This document shows positions 1 through 11,619 of a stretch of DNA of 64,000 nucleotides, piece by piece (within the stretch, counting starts at the first letter, position 1; every line of letters starts with the position of its first letter). The position numbers and the translations under genes are program-made. The notes under the pieces are model-generated. The model was given only the letters and a program-made list of their open reading frames with translations, searched no databases and was not told where the DNA came from. This DNA is from Rosellinia necatrix (Eukaryota > Ascomycota > Sordariomycetes > Xylariales > Xylariaceae): contig JAGYVD010000004.1 of NCBI GenBank assembly GCA_021209875.1, positions 1,736,001 through 1,800,000 of the forward strand. The letters run 5' to 3'.

Positions 1-465
1 TTTCCTCAACAACTTTACCTCTGAAGAAGTCGGTCTCCGACGCTAATCACTTGGCGAACTTGGTCAACGAGGTGGAAGAGTGAAATAAATGCCTTATAGG
101 ACGTGAAGATGCAAGTCCTTTGCTGCCTTTGCCCCCTGTCCCTGACCCTGACCCTGACCCGAGGGCCTTATCCGTTCCCATCGCCAAGCCCCGATCAACC
201 ACAGTATTTATGTTGCGGAGATGCAGTTCGGAGCGATGCTCGGCCGAGTGATTTTGCTCGTGGTGTACCTTGCAGGAGATAATTAACCCGGAGGCCAGTA
301 TAGGGGTGCCACATCGATCACATCATCGAGCCTACTATTATTACATGGCCTCGGTTAGAATGCGTATGCCCTATTCTTACTACCCCTATGTCGCTTCTCT
401 CCCGTGGGTATCATCACATACGCTCCCTCGCCCTCGGCAAGGCACGGGCGGCATCAGATATCAGA
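1..465. other. left-edge intergenic, downstream of the chitinase
   Basis: I see no gene here. A short (CCCTGA)n run lies near 140-163. The stretch contains the 3' flank of the chitinase that ends at 466. The open frames present are short and have no recognisable composition. Confidence 0.5.
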
Positions 466-1822
466 TCATGATGTCTGCAAGCCGGCTTGTATCGCCTTGA
501 TGTAAGTGTAGTCCGCTGCGTCCTCTCCCAAGCTCCACCCCACTACACAAACGTTAGCAATCATCGGGCAGGTATAACTAATCAAAGCCAAGCAGGGTGT
601 AAGGGGTAACACGTACTGATACCACCCAGCCCCTTCGCCTTGATGATCTTCTCGAACTTCTGGGCGATGAACTCGGGCGTGTCCCAGGTCCAAAACTTCG
701 ACGTGGACGCTTCCCAGTACCACTGTCCGCCCTCGGTCTGGTCTGCCTGGCCATTGGCGAGAACTGGGACGCCCTCCAAGAATGTAACGGCGCCGGACCG
801 GCCGGTATCCTGGCCGTTGGCGTCCTCGAGGACGGTGGTTTCGCAGCCAACGGGCTCGGTACATTGTCCAGTAGTCTGGAAGTACTTCGCGTAGAAAGCG
901 ATCCCGAGGTTCATCTTAGCAGGGTCCATGCCGAGCTCGATGTACTTGTTGACCGTGTTGAGCGACCCTTGCACCGAGGTATGGTGCTGTGTCGTGTTGT
1001 CACGTCTGCGTCAGGTTGTGTTAGCTCATCACCTCGGATGCGAGCGGATGCAAGCGCCGTACCTATTCATAAGATCGTACGTCAATAGCTATGCGGCCGT
1101 TAGTCGTAAGCACCCCCTTTTCGTTCGATGGTTTTTGTCCACACTCACATTGATGACGTCGACAGCATCGTTGATCGCGGGGACCTTTTCAGCGGTAAAG
1201 GCGATGAAGTCTCTCTCCAGGCCGGGAATGGCAATACTGAGCTCCTTGTCGCCGATGGCATCCTTGATCGCCCGCAGGAGCAAGGGGTAGTTCTCGATCT
1301 CATCCACTTTGCCCGAGTTGGGGTTTATCTTGTAGTCGTCCCCGTTGCCGCCAGGGTACTCCCAATCTACGTCTACACGAATCTCTCGGGTCAGCAAAGC
1401 GATAAAGGACTACCTAGCGAGCAAACTTTGCTCTTGATCTGGGACGCACCGATACAGTCGTAGCCGTGCGAGTCGAGAGTCGCGGCAACATTCTTGGCGA
1501 ATAACGCTCTGGTGGCCTCGGTCTTCTGCCCAGCTGAGAATCCGGCTGTGAAGCCCCATCCACCGATAGCCAGACACATCTTGGCGCCATCGTCGAAGGT
1601 CGCACGCAGGCTGGCCGGATCTACGAAGGGAGTGAAGGGGCTCGCCGGCTCCGTTGTGAACAGAAGAGGATCGGCAAAGGCAGTGATTACGTGAGTAATA
1701 CCAGCGGTGTTTGCCTTGGACGGGGACGATGTATGCCATTGATCATAGTACATGGCAAATCTGGGGGCGGCAGCGGCAACACCAGCCATGCTGGCGACCG
1801 CCACGGATCTCGAGACATGCAT
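466..1822 (-). CDS. secreted GH18 chitinase, 360 aa, five exons
   Basis: This is a glycoside hydrolase family 18 chitinase, which cleaves beta-1,4 GlcNAc bonds in chitin. My exon model, in coding order, is 1822-1450, 1372-1149, 1088-1063, 1005-623 and 542-466. That gives 1083 nt and keeps frame throughout. Residues 1-19 are an Ala-rich signal peptide. The SxGG-like strand AIGGWG is near residues 85-90. The catalytic DxxDxDxE motif reads DCIDVDWE at residues 122-129, with Glu129 the acid/base. It is created exactly by splicing intron 1 (77 bp) at TAG|AC. Exon 3 is only 26 nt and supplies the conserved LLTYDLMN segment. The C-terminal WSLGED motif is encoded by the last exon. The length suits small fungal chitinases of the Chi18-15/Chi36 type, with no chitin-binding domain. 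The subfamily call is from memory; the family call is secure. A 12-bp repeat lies just upstream of the start. Confidence 0.92.
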
Positions 1823-1854
1823 TTCGGGCGAAGTGTATGGAAAGGAGAATGAGT

Positions 1855-1900
1855 AAGTGAGTGAATAAGTGAGTGAATAAGTGAGTGAATAAGTGAGTGA
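1855..1900. repeat. 12-bp tandem repeat in the chitinase leader
   Basis: The unit AAGTGAGTGAAT occurs almost four times, ending the leader 33 bp before the chitinase ATG (minus strand). It probably lies in the 5' UTR or core promoter. Confidence 0.85.
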
Positions 1901-3602
1901 TACGTGGTCGAGACGATTGCCAGAAGCCGGGGGCTCTTAATGGTTTAGATTAAGTTGCTCGACTTATCTGCATCAGCAAACCATCTCGACAGCACAGCGC
2001 GCCCTCGCTCGAATATTTATATCTTGGAATCTCTCAAACCTTGTGCCGAGAACGACCGTCTTTTCGCCTGCTTCGTTGGCGCTACCCACGGCTCACGAGC
2101 TGGCATGTGCCAGCGCCCATCCCGCCGATCTCACAAGTGTAATGTGTAATTCTCCCTTACTGCCCCTAGACAATAATAAGAATTATGTGCTGTGAGACGA
2201 TTCGTGCCAGTTCACTTCTATCCGTGCCCTACCACCTTCCCGTTGCACCTAGGCAATACCCAGCGTTCTGGGATCCATCAACGGTTTCAGTAAATCCATC
2301 GCAGATCATACTAAACATCGTGCAACCCGCCTGTTGCATATCTGAATCATCAGAATCACGGTAAGACATAATTTCGGCATTGGTTCCTGCTCCTCCCCCC
2401 CGGATAGTGATATATATATATACTACGTAGAGTTCCTACATGGGCTGGCCGGTCAAGTTAAACCCATCCGCACTCTAAGTCCAAAACACTCTTCAATATC
2501 GACATTCGAGAGCCTCCAGACCGCCGACAGCGGCCAAAAATACAACCACATACCGAGCACAATACCGCACATGCATACGTGTAGTGTACACTAGTAGGCA
2601 AAAAGAATTGGGGACAGACACACAGCAAAACTCACTATTTAGGTTAGGGATGCTTGGGGGGCCATGGCCGAGCTGCCTATTTCAGGTGGGCCAAGAATCC
2701 TACGTTACCCCGGATTTTGCCCAGCAGCCCGGGAGTTCCCTAACGTAGATAGTCGAGGAATCACAAGAACAAGGCAAGGCGCCCCGAGTGACCGCCGAGT
2801 TGTGCGCCCGGCTGAGGAGCCCCTCGCTGGGTCGGGAGCGCGCGCGCACGCGGGTGACGGAGGCCCGCGCGGTAACGACGATGCATCACTACACAGGGCC
2901 AGGAATTCTTCATGATCATCGGTAGCATCTCATCTGATGTGACATCCTCCCTGACTGACCTACAGTGTAGTGTACAGACAAAGATCGGTTCGGAAATTGG
3001 CCTGAACAAATTAAGGGTGCTTACAGTCTATGTGCAACGATGACCCTGTCACGATAATAATTGCCATGCATGGCGTAAAAAGCGCCTTACTGGTACAGCT
3101 CGGGGTATACCTACACTATGTGTACCCTCGACACTCAAAACCCAAGTAAGAGATCGCAAAGAACGACCCGACATGGGTTCTGCCGCACGCGAAGACCTAG
3201 GTTCTCATCGAGATGGTTCAGATAGCAAAACATTACCACTGGTCGTCAAAACAATGCGAGGAACAGAAGGTGCACACATGGGAACACAGCAAGGCTTTTC
3301 TCTGCCATCTCAGAAATGTATTCTCCCTGGTAAATGCACGATGCGACCTGTGGCTCTGTGTTTGAGCACAATTCTTGCCAGCAAAGAGACGCGCAATAAA
3401 TAACCTAACCGCTGACTACGAACGGCAACAACAATTTAAATGTCTAAAAAACCAAAGCACGTAGTAAGGGATATCACCCTTACTCGCCATCACTGGGGTA
3501 TCAAATTTCAGCAGCCTAGCTAGCCTTTTAAGCATAGAATACATAACGCCCCGTTCAACGCCACATTGACCCTCTCTTTTGTAGATTTAACTCCTCATCA
3601 TG
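1901..3602. other. intergenic between chitinase promoter and TAF5 3' end
   Basis: No gene can be supported. The left part is the chitinase promoter side and the right part is the 3' flank of TAF5. A short TA run lies near 2410, and a GC-rich patch with alternating CG/CA is at 2780-2890. Open frames are under 85 codons and look random. Confidence 0.5.
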
Positions 3603-6580
3603 TTATCGATCTCGATCTTGAGTTTCCGGATAATAGCAGCCGCCCGCCAGGACAAGATTCATTCGTGTACACTGGACTTTGAGGACTGGAGTCTTCTTCG
3701 TCGCAAAGGCACTGATCTGGTCAGGGGTGATCATGACTTCTTTGCCTTTCTTCTTCACCATGCCAGGGTTGCCAGCGGGTTGAGTGGTCGCGCCGGGTTG
3801 CTTGCCATCACTTTGCGCACCCACGGCCACGATCGTGCCATCGCCATCCTGTGGGTTCGTGGGGCGGCTACCTTCGGCGGGCATCTCGACATCCCACACG
3901 CGCACCGTATTATCCTGACCGCCCGAGACCAGGACAGTGCTCTCGACACTGAAGCTGAGAGACCAGATGCCGCCTCGGCCATGGCCGCGGCAGCGCTTAA
4001 TTCGCGTTGCTTTTTCGATGTCCCATAGAAAGATATTACCGCCGATATCCGCCGAGGCCAGAATCTTGCCATTCGGAGCACATTCGAGTGCTGATATATA
4101 GTCCGTGTGGCCGGTAAACACTCGTACACAGTTCCCACTGGCCATAGCCCACATCCGAATCGATTTGTCCGTCTCGTCTGATGCAGAAAACACATAAGTG
4201 CCGTTGGGATGCCATGTAACGGCAGAAATCGGTGTATCGTGACCGACGAGAAGTCTTTGAGCAGAAGCGTGATCTTGAGACCAGATTCGAACAGTCTTAT
4301 CCCAGCCACCAGTCACAAAGTAGTGTCCATGGGGGCTCCACGACAGGCTAGTCACCGGGCCATCGTGGCCTCTATAGATGCAGAGACAGGTCCACAAGTC
4401 CAAAGACCATAGCCGTACCTGGCCATCGGCAGAACAGGAGAGCAATATCTGGGAGCCAGTCTCCGGCTTTGGTTGGCCTTCGTAAAGATTGCGTTCCAAG
4501 TTGCCAATGGCGTCCGAGAAGGCGACGGTATATACCGGAGCAGAATGGCCGATAAGCTTGCGGTTGTTCACCTTCGTATCCTTTTCCGGCGGTAAGCGGG
4601 ATTTAAGTGGCTTCCCGTCAAGAGACCAAACCCGGATGTATGACTCTGTAGTACCCACCGCCACAAGCTCCTGGTCTTTGGAAAAATCTATGCAAGAAAA
4701 GCTATGCGCGAGGTCAAAATTAAGTTCCCGCAAGTGTATCTCGCTCCCGGACTTACCTGCCAAGATGATTGTGAAATGTGAACATGCACACGGAAAGAGC
4801 GGGTCCAACGCCGCCAGTGCGACCTTCGATTCGAAAACGGTCACGGTTCTCGCGCACTTTCTGCATCTCCACCACCACATCTCTAGCGCGAGATGGGGGG
4901 TATGGTATATCCGTCCGTTGAGGCGAGTCCCCGGCCTCCTTCTTAATCGGATGCATCGAGTTGAACTCGTCGACAAGCGTAGGTATGCCATCCTTGGGCG
5001 GATGAAGACGATCCTCCTCCTCCAACTCGGCGGCTATATCATCTCGCAGTTCGCCATCTAAGGGCAAGGGCCCCAGTTTCAATGCTGCTTGATTGTCCAG
5101 GATGTCGCGATTCGCGACACCACTACGACTGGTAAGACCGGGTATGCCTTCCTGAATGTCTACATCATCGAGATCCATATTGCGGGCTCGTCGATAGATG
5201 GCCTCAAAACTGAAAGGTTCGATTGGGCCACGGTCGACGGAGTCTACACGGCAATGCTGTTGAATGATATCGAGAACAACAGCCCCACACTGGTCTAACT
5301 CCCGTTCCAAGTAATGAAAGAGGGTGCCAGTGAGTGATTTGTTGATAGGAATAACATAACGATTCTCAAGATATAACTTCGCCATCGGATTTTCCCGGAC
5401 ATGGGGAGGCAAAGTGGCCCTTTCTAGTCCTCGCAACTCATCTATGTGTTGGCTCTCGAAACGGCCGCGGCACTGTTCTATAAATTCCTTGGCGTGGATG
5501 GTCGATTTCTGTGCCACGAGCCGAAGGTAAGAGTAGACAAACAGTGGCCACAGAACTTTGCCAAGCTCGAACTATAGAAGGTATGAGATACACAGCCCAC
5601 TAGGGACAAAGAAGGAAATATAACAGCACTTACTTTGTAAAGGTCGAGTCCGCTATCGACCCATCTCTCGTAGTGCTTGAATGAGCTGAGGTACTTCCCC
5701 GCAGGGAATATGCGCTCCGATACCGACGAAACCTCACTCGGCTGTCGAGGGCGGCCGTGCTCGTCCAAATCTTTAACTTCTTGGCGGAATATCTCCTCGG
5801 TACGCTTATAGCCCTTCTTAAGTAGATAATCGGTCACCTGAGAGTGATGTCAGCATGATGCGTACTACTTAATGAATAAGGAGAGCTTGAGGGCTTGTTT
5901 TGGGATTATTGGATGGAAGACATATTATCAAGAACCTTTGCGGAGAATCCGCCAAAGGACATGGTGTGCTGGTCGCGCAAGAAGATAAGTGAGTTATGGT
6001 CTCAATCATATTTACCGGCGACTTATTCCTCGTCCGCTTAGACGATGAGGCAGGGCCTCTCACCCTTCGCGACATGATGCTAACGACAGGCAAGCCAGCC
6101 ACTGGGTCACGGACGGGAAGACCCTATGCTCGGCTAGGGTGATGCCTATTACTGATGTTGCGGGAGCTGAACAAAATTTGCCACGGGGAGGCCTGTTGGG
6201 AAACAAAGGGAAAGTTAAAATAAAAAGATTGCTGTGGAAGGTTTCTTTATGGTTGATCTGGAAGTTGTAATGAGGCAGGCGTTGAGGGTGGCCGTGCAGA
6301 TGAAGGATGAAGAAAAGAAGGCGGTTACGACAAGCGAAGCAGGCCTAAATGGAATAGGACTACCTCGGTATGATATGCAACAACTTACAATCTGGTTTAA
6401 GTTTTGGTTACTCGTGCTGGTTGGGACAACCGGCGGTGGTACCGCTGTCGTGGACATGGTCGTCGGCGTCGTAGTATTGGCGGACGCCATCGGCCCTGGC
6501 GTGGTTGACGCGACCGTGGGCTGGGGTGTGAAGTTGGTACCTGATGTACCGCCAGCAGGCGGCGGCCCTGTATTAGACAT
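3603..6580 (-). CDS. taf5: transcription initiation factor TFIID subunit 5 (TAF5), 769 aa
   Basis: TAF5 is a WD-repeat scaffold subunit of TFIID, and usually also of SAGA, in RNA polymerase II promoter recognition. Exons in coding order are 6580-6389, 5837-5634, 5571-4757 and 4701-3603, totalling 2310 nt. Exon 1 encodes a Pro/Thr/Ser-rich tail ending NQNLNQI. Exon 2 continues into the LisH-type segment ([17 protein letters not shown]). Exon 3 carries the TAF5 NTD2 region ([16 protein letters not shown], then RPL-type helices). Exon 4 holds about six WD40 repeats with clear GHxxP, SWSPHG and VRIWS/VRVWD signatures, roughly residues 400-700. Introns are 551, 62 and 55 bp; the first is unusually long. 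The start lies in a separate 64-codon exon and is supported by frame continuity (I|VTDYLL). It is head to head with Med11. Confidence 0.93.
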
Positions 6581-7381
6581 AATAGGCGATCTAGGTACTG
6601 TCTTGTATTGTCGACGGCCGTCTTCGGTGATATAAAACGGGCGTGGGTTGGCTGTGGAGAGATAGAAGAGTCGCGTTGAGTTGGTTGGCGAAAGACATTG
6701 AGGCTCAAATGCAAGACACAGTCTACCTTAAGCTAGGTACCTAAAACTAACCTAATTTAGGAAAGTAATGGGTCATGTTATGCACGTACCATGTACCTAG
6801 GTACTTATGTACATATTTATGGGTACTAGAGAACCTTCTCCCCAAGGGGGTTTATACATACAGGAAACGCAGCCAAGATATGCACTGTACATTGCACTGA
6901 ATTAGGTAAGTATCTACCTACATCAACTGTATATTTCCAGCTGCTGAATTTGGGACCAGCCAAGGAGTACTGTATATTGTCATAATCGCTTAGTTACTTT
7001 CGAGGTAAATATATATATATATATCTTGAATGCTGATGTAAACAACCTTACCAAAGAAATCAAATCCCAGCCAGAGATTTTATTTCTGTTGGTAACCATA
7101 GAGCCAGGGTACTTTTTCTGTAAATGTCTAAGCATGGACCACCAAGAACGCAACCTAAGAACAACTGGTTTCTAGCGCGGTACCTAAGGTACCTTAACTT
7201 AAGTAAGTACCTACCCAGGTATTTAAGTTCCCGAGCCACTATCAGCATCCCCAGACCAGAGCCTCGGCCTTGATTTAGGCCACTTCCTCACGCTCTGGGC
7301 AATACCACTCCCCGATCTAGGATCTCTCCACTGAACAAGAGGCACCTCGACCAAGCCTATCTTCGCTATCGTGCGAGAAAA
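6581..7381. promoter_or_regulatory. divergent promoter region between TAF5 and Med11
   Basis: This 801-bp gap separates the start codons of two genes for the RNA polymerase II initiation machinery. It is AT-rich in the middle, with a TA run at about 7011-7024 next to AAATATATAT. It carries two clusters of the TAGGTACCT motif (about 6730-6820 and 7180-7222). No open frame of note is present. The promoter role is inferred from position only. Confidence 0.6.
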
Positions 7382-7981
7382 ATGGAAGCCGACGAGCAGC
7401 AGACCTCCTTTGTCCCCTTCACGAAGGCGGAACGCATCCAGCAGCTGGGCGATATTGACAAGGTTCGCATCGCGTGATTCGTGCCACAACTTCTCTCTGC
7501 TCTCTGCTAACGGAAAAAGAAAATTGTCAGTCTAGCAAGATCTACCGGCCAAGCGATGCAGTGTCTTGGCAAGAGAATACCACACGATGGCGAGGTCGTC
7601 ATGACCGACACCGACCCGATCCAACAATACAAAGACTCGATGGATGAATTCATGGGAACACTGCGGACGGTAAACGTCGGCATGAAACGCCAGATTTGGG
7701 GATTGGAGGAAGCCGGGATCATCTCGCTTGGCAAGAAGGAACTCAATCTTAGAGAAGAGGGAGGCGAGGTTCAGGCAAGCAACATCCGTAATGGGCTTCT
7801 CGAGCCGGACGGAAACGGGAGAATAGGTGGTCTGGATGTAGGATGGCTCAACAGCCGAAGCAACAAAGTTGAGAAGGACATGGAAGCAGACCTATGGCGA
7901 GAGGCCGAAGATGCCCTACAGCAGCTCCTAGCTCACCAACAGCAATACCCAGACGAAAGGATGAACGATACCGGATCTTGA
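7382..7981 (+). CDS. med11: Mediator complex subunit 11 (Med11), 180 aa
   Basis: Med11 is a head-module Mediator subunit that pairs with Med22 and links activators to RNA polymerase II. The model is exon 1 7382-7473 and exon 2 7531-7981 (543 nt; intron 57 bp, GTGATT...TTGTCAG). The N-terminus has the family signature FVPFTKAERIQQLGDIDK. After splicing it continues in the right register to LARSTGQAMQCLGK and later to RQIWGLEEAGIIS, the typical second Med11 block. The tail contains a helical, Gln-rich end. The donor could instead be the GT at 7463, directly after the DIDK codons. I prefer 7474 because it keeps frame and gives the spacing seen in relatives. The ATG at 7382 starts the conserved block. 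Confidence 0.85.
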
Positions 7982-9238
7982 TATCAACACACACATCAGG
8001 CGCAGGGTCGTCTATGGCCCACCCCTAAAGTGCATTACATTAGCGACGTATTGTCGCTTCAACCCTTGGGCACACACCAAAGCTAATGCACATGCAACGG
8101 ACGCCTCCCCTTCCCTCGCGAGCAGGCGCCCACTGTTTCGACGTTAAGTATGATCACGCCGAGGCTTATATACCGCTTCCACTAGACGCGGTAGGGAACC
8201 AATCAGGATAAGTGAGACCCGGCGATACACTGTCGATGTAGTAACATCACCCTAAGCCGTGGTTCAGCGATGCGCCCTCCTCCTTCTCGATGGGGAACAA
8301 CGGTTGTAATCCTAAGATCCTACGGTTGGTGGAAACCGCCACGCAGGTGTACTGGGAAGATGTGGTATCTTTACCCACCCCTCCCCCCCTTCAGCTGATA
8401 CAAACATCAGTAGTTGCCTTCGTGGAAGCCAACGCTTTAGGTGGAAGGGAGATATATAAATCCCTCGGCTGGCTCTAGTATGCCATAGGGGAACAGTTAT
8501 ATAGCCTTCTTTGGGGGCAATTACCTATTCCAATGAGATTTGGGACATCGCCATACGGGGAAACTGAAGCGACTCCCCTTCTAATAGAGAATAACTCAAA
8601 TAAAGGCACAAAACCTTCTGAAATTCCATTCAGCCCCGGCAATGCTGTGATGACTATCTGATATGCCGATGGAACTGTCTTGGAAGACACATTGACTCCC
8701 AATCACACAACAATGATGTTCTGCCAATCTGAGGATTCCTCTATTACTGGCCTTTTATTCACCCTTATTCCTCCTACCTTTGTTCTTAATCAGATGGTAG
8801 CTAGGTATCTGAGCTAGTAGGTATATCTGGGTACCTATTGTCTGGAGGCAGGCGCATACTTGGAAGAGGTATACTGCGGTTGACCCCGCTATATGGTTAC
8901 CTAATAGGTGCCAAGAATAGATGCCTACTCAGTACCTACCTTGAAGTGGCTGCCACAGCTGAGGCATCAGAGGTACCACCCATGCCGACCGACCTCCTTT
9001 AGTAGGGGAGGTACCTAGCTACCTACTTAAGTACCTCCCTAGTAGGTACCTAGATAGGTAAATAGGTACTGATCTACCAAGTGCAGCGGTCGTAGAGGAT
9101 GCGTCCGCTACCTTGCCCGCGATTACAACATTTACAACATTCCCAACTACCTACCTACTCTTCGCCTTTGAACCTACCAACGGTCACATCGTCCAACTCT
9201 TGCTTTCTAGGCAGCCGCACTGTTATAACCCTGTTCAA
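7982..9238. other. intergenic between Med11 and Vps5
   Basis: No gene supported. The notable content is a dense field of TACCTA/TAGGTA motifs at about 8800-9070, many of them palindromic (GGTACC, CCTAGG cores). Short frames at 8290-8700 have no recognisable features. The right end is the Vps5 promoter. Confidence 0.5.
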
Positions 9239-11243
9239 ATGGATTTAGGAGAAGCAGGCGACTCGCCTTGGGGCGGTAATTGACCCCCTCGGTTTTATCC
9301 TTTCCGTTCAATCACTAATCGGGGCCCCTCTAGACATGCCCTCGCAGTCAAGCTCAAAAGATGCCCAAGGTCCGCCACGCCCCCGTTTCCTCTCTGGTGG
9401 AGAAGGCATTCACTGACAGCTGTGGGTTCTCTAGACGCCTCTTCCAAGGCCCAAGATGCCGAGTCCTCCCAGCAATCGCAAAGTTCGATCAAATCGCCGA
9501 CCGCCCGAGCAACGAGGGGCCCAGTGCGCCGACTCGTCGCTCAGCCGACAAAGCTCGAGGCAGTCGACGATCCGCTAGGCCCACTGGGCCCTCTCGGGGG
9601 GACCGCCGGCCCGGGTGCTGATTCTCAGGCCGACGAGCCCCCAGTGCCGCCCCTGAAAGAGCAGGTTGTAATTCGGACGACGATGCAACAGCCCTCTCAA
9701 CAGAAACGGTCTGGCCCCGCGGATCCTCACCAGATTGACGACGATGACTACGATCACCCTTCCGGCCCCAGACCACCGCCCCCCGTCCAGGCTGCCCAGC
9801 CAAGTCCCGTGCGAGCGAGCGGCCAACCGAGCGTCAGTGTTGAGCAGGCCGCGAAGCCCAGCTTCCGGATCACTGTGGGCGATCCCCACAAAGTTGGGGA
9901 TCTCACAAGTTCGCATATCGTCTATTCAGTCCGAACAAGTGTATGAATGATCCTTGCTCTCCGAAGTAGCTATGTGCTGATATCCGTCTTTAGACGACGT
10001 CCAAAGGTTATAAGCAGTCCGACTTTGAAGTGAAGCGAAGATACCGCGATTTTCTCTGGCTGTATACCACAATGCATGGGAATAATCCAGGGGTCGTGGT
10101 GCCTCCACCCCCTGAGAAGCAGGCCCTCAACCGCTTCGAGAGTAACTTCGTCGAGTCCCGTCGAGCCGCCTTGGAGAAGATGCTCAACAAAATTGCTGCA
10201 CACCCAACGCTACAGCACGACTCGGATTTAAAGCTCTTCCTAGAGAGCGAAGCATTTAATGTTGATGTCAAGCACAAGGAAAGGAAAGAGCCAATACCGA
10301 CCGAAAGTAAAGGCATGCTGGGTTCTTTTGGTATTAATGTCGGGGGCAGCAGTAAGTTTGTGGAACAGGATGATGTGAGTTTATAAGGAACACTCTTTCT
10401 ATCCACCTTCTCACTCTAGTTGCAGTGGTTTCACGACCGCCGTGTCTACCTAGACGCCCTGGAAAACCAATTAAAAGCGCTGATGAAATCGATGGACACA
10501 ATGGTCAATCAGCGCAAGGCGATGGCCGAAGCAGCGGCAGATTTCTCTGCATCGCTACACGCTCTCTCGACGGTGGAATTAAGTCCCACGCTTTCCGGCC
10601 CTCTCGATGCTCTATCCGAACTACAGCTCACTATACGAGACGTCTACGAGCGGCAGGCGCAGCAAGACGTGCTCACATTCGGCATCACCATTGATGAGTA
10701 TATCCGACTGATTGGTAGTGTGAAGCAAGCGTTCTCCCAGCGTCAAAAGGCGTTTCATTCATGGCACAGTGCCGAGAACGAGTTGCAAAAGCGCAAGACC
10801 AGTCAAGAGAAGCTGCTCAGGCAAGGCCGGTCACAGCAGGACCGCCTCAACCAGGTTGGAGCCGAAGTAGCCGATGCCGAGCGCAAGGTTCACCAGGCAC
10901 GTTTGCTCTTTGAGGACATGGGCCGGCTCATGCGGGCCGAGCTTGACCGGTTTGAGCGTGAAAAAGTTGAGGATTTCAAGTCTTCCGTAGAGACGTTCCT
11001 AGAAAGTGCTGTGGAAGCGCAGAAGGAGGTAAGCCACGCCTGATTCCCCTATCCCTGCTACCAAATTAACCGCAGAAATAGTTGATTGAAAAGTGGGAAA
11101 CTTTTCTCATGCAACTAGACGCGGAGGACGATGAGACCGTCTTTTACCGCCCACCCGTCATTCGAACGGCGGACAAAACTACGGGTCGTGGCGACACTGC
11201 CGTCGACCGGGCCAGGGCCACCATTGACGAGGATTCGGACTGA
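9239..11243 (+). CDS. vps5: retromer sorting nexin Vps5 (SNX1-like), PX-BAR, 564 aa
   Basis: Vps5 is the PX-BAR sorting nexin that, with Vps17, forms the membrane-bending part of retromer for endosome-to-Golgi recycling. The model is exons 9239-9275, 9435-9940, 9994-10374, 10420-11028 and 11082-11243 (1695 nt). Exon 1 gives the typical acidic start MDLGEAGDSPWG. A low-complexity N-terminal region contains LEAVDDPLGPLG, a conserved Vps5 block. The PX domain spans about residues 170-290, with RRYRDFLWLY and PPPPEKQ as the phosphoinositide-binding parts. The C-terminal half is a long coiled-coil BAR region ending in WETFLMQLD. The gap 9276-9434 can be read as one 159-bp intron, or as two introns around a small in-frame exon. 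Single exon-4 reading and all splice junctions keep frame. The start is chosen on the MDLG motif. Confidence 0.9.
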
Positions 11244-11619
11244 GCACGGTGAAACAGGTATCGAGCGTATGATTAATGTCGAGAAGAATTGTTGGGAATG
11301 CCCACAGACAGTGCGCAAATGGAGATAAAGGTATACAGGGTTGTACATATAAATACATACAATCTTCAACGGCGATAATCCGCAGGCGCCGTGGCCATTC
11401 CCTGTCATCATATATACATGGGGATAGACGACGTCAGAAGGTGGAATCTCTAATCATGTGTTTGCCGTTTGCCTGTCCAGCCTTCCTGCCCAATCCATCC
11501 CCCAACAATAGATGCGGTAGTCGTACTTCGTTTCATTTTTTTTTCTTTGGTTTTCCCTAAGTCTAATGTGATTTAATTTAATCCACGCGGCCGACATCGC
11601 CACGATCCACGCCATCCCT
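11244..11619. other. convergent 3' gap between Vps5 and bL31m
   Basis: This 376-bp gap between convergent genes holds only 3' flanks. A T-rich stretch near 11535-11550 could serve 3' end formation. No gene seen. Confidence 0.5.
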
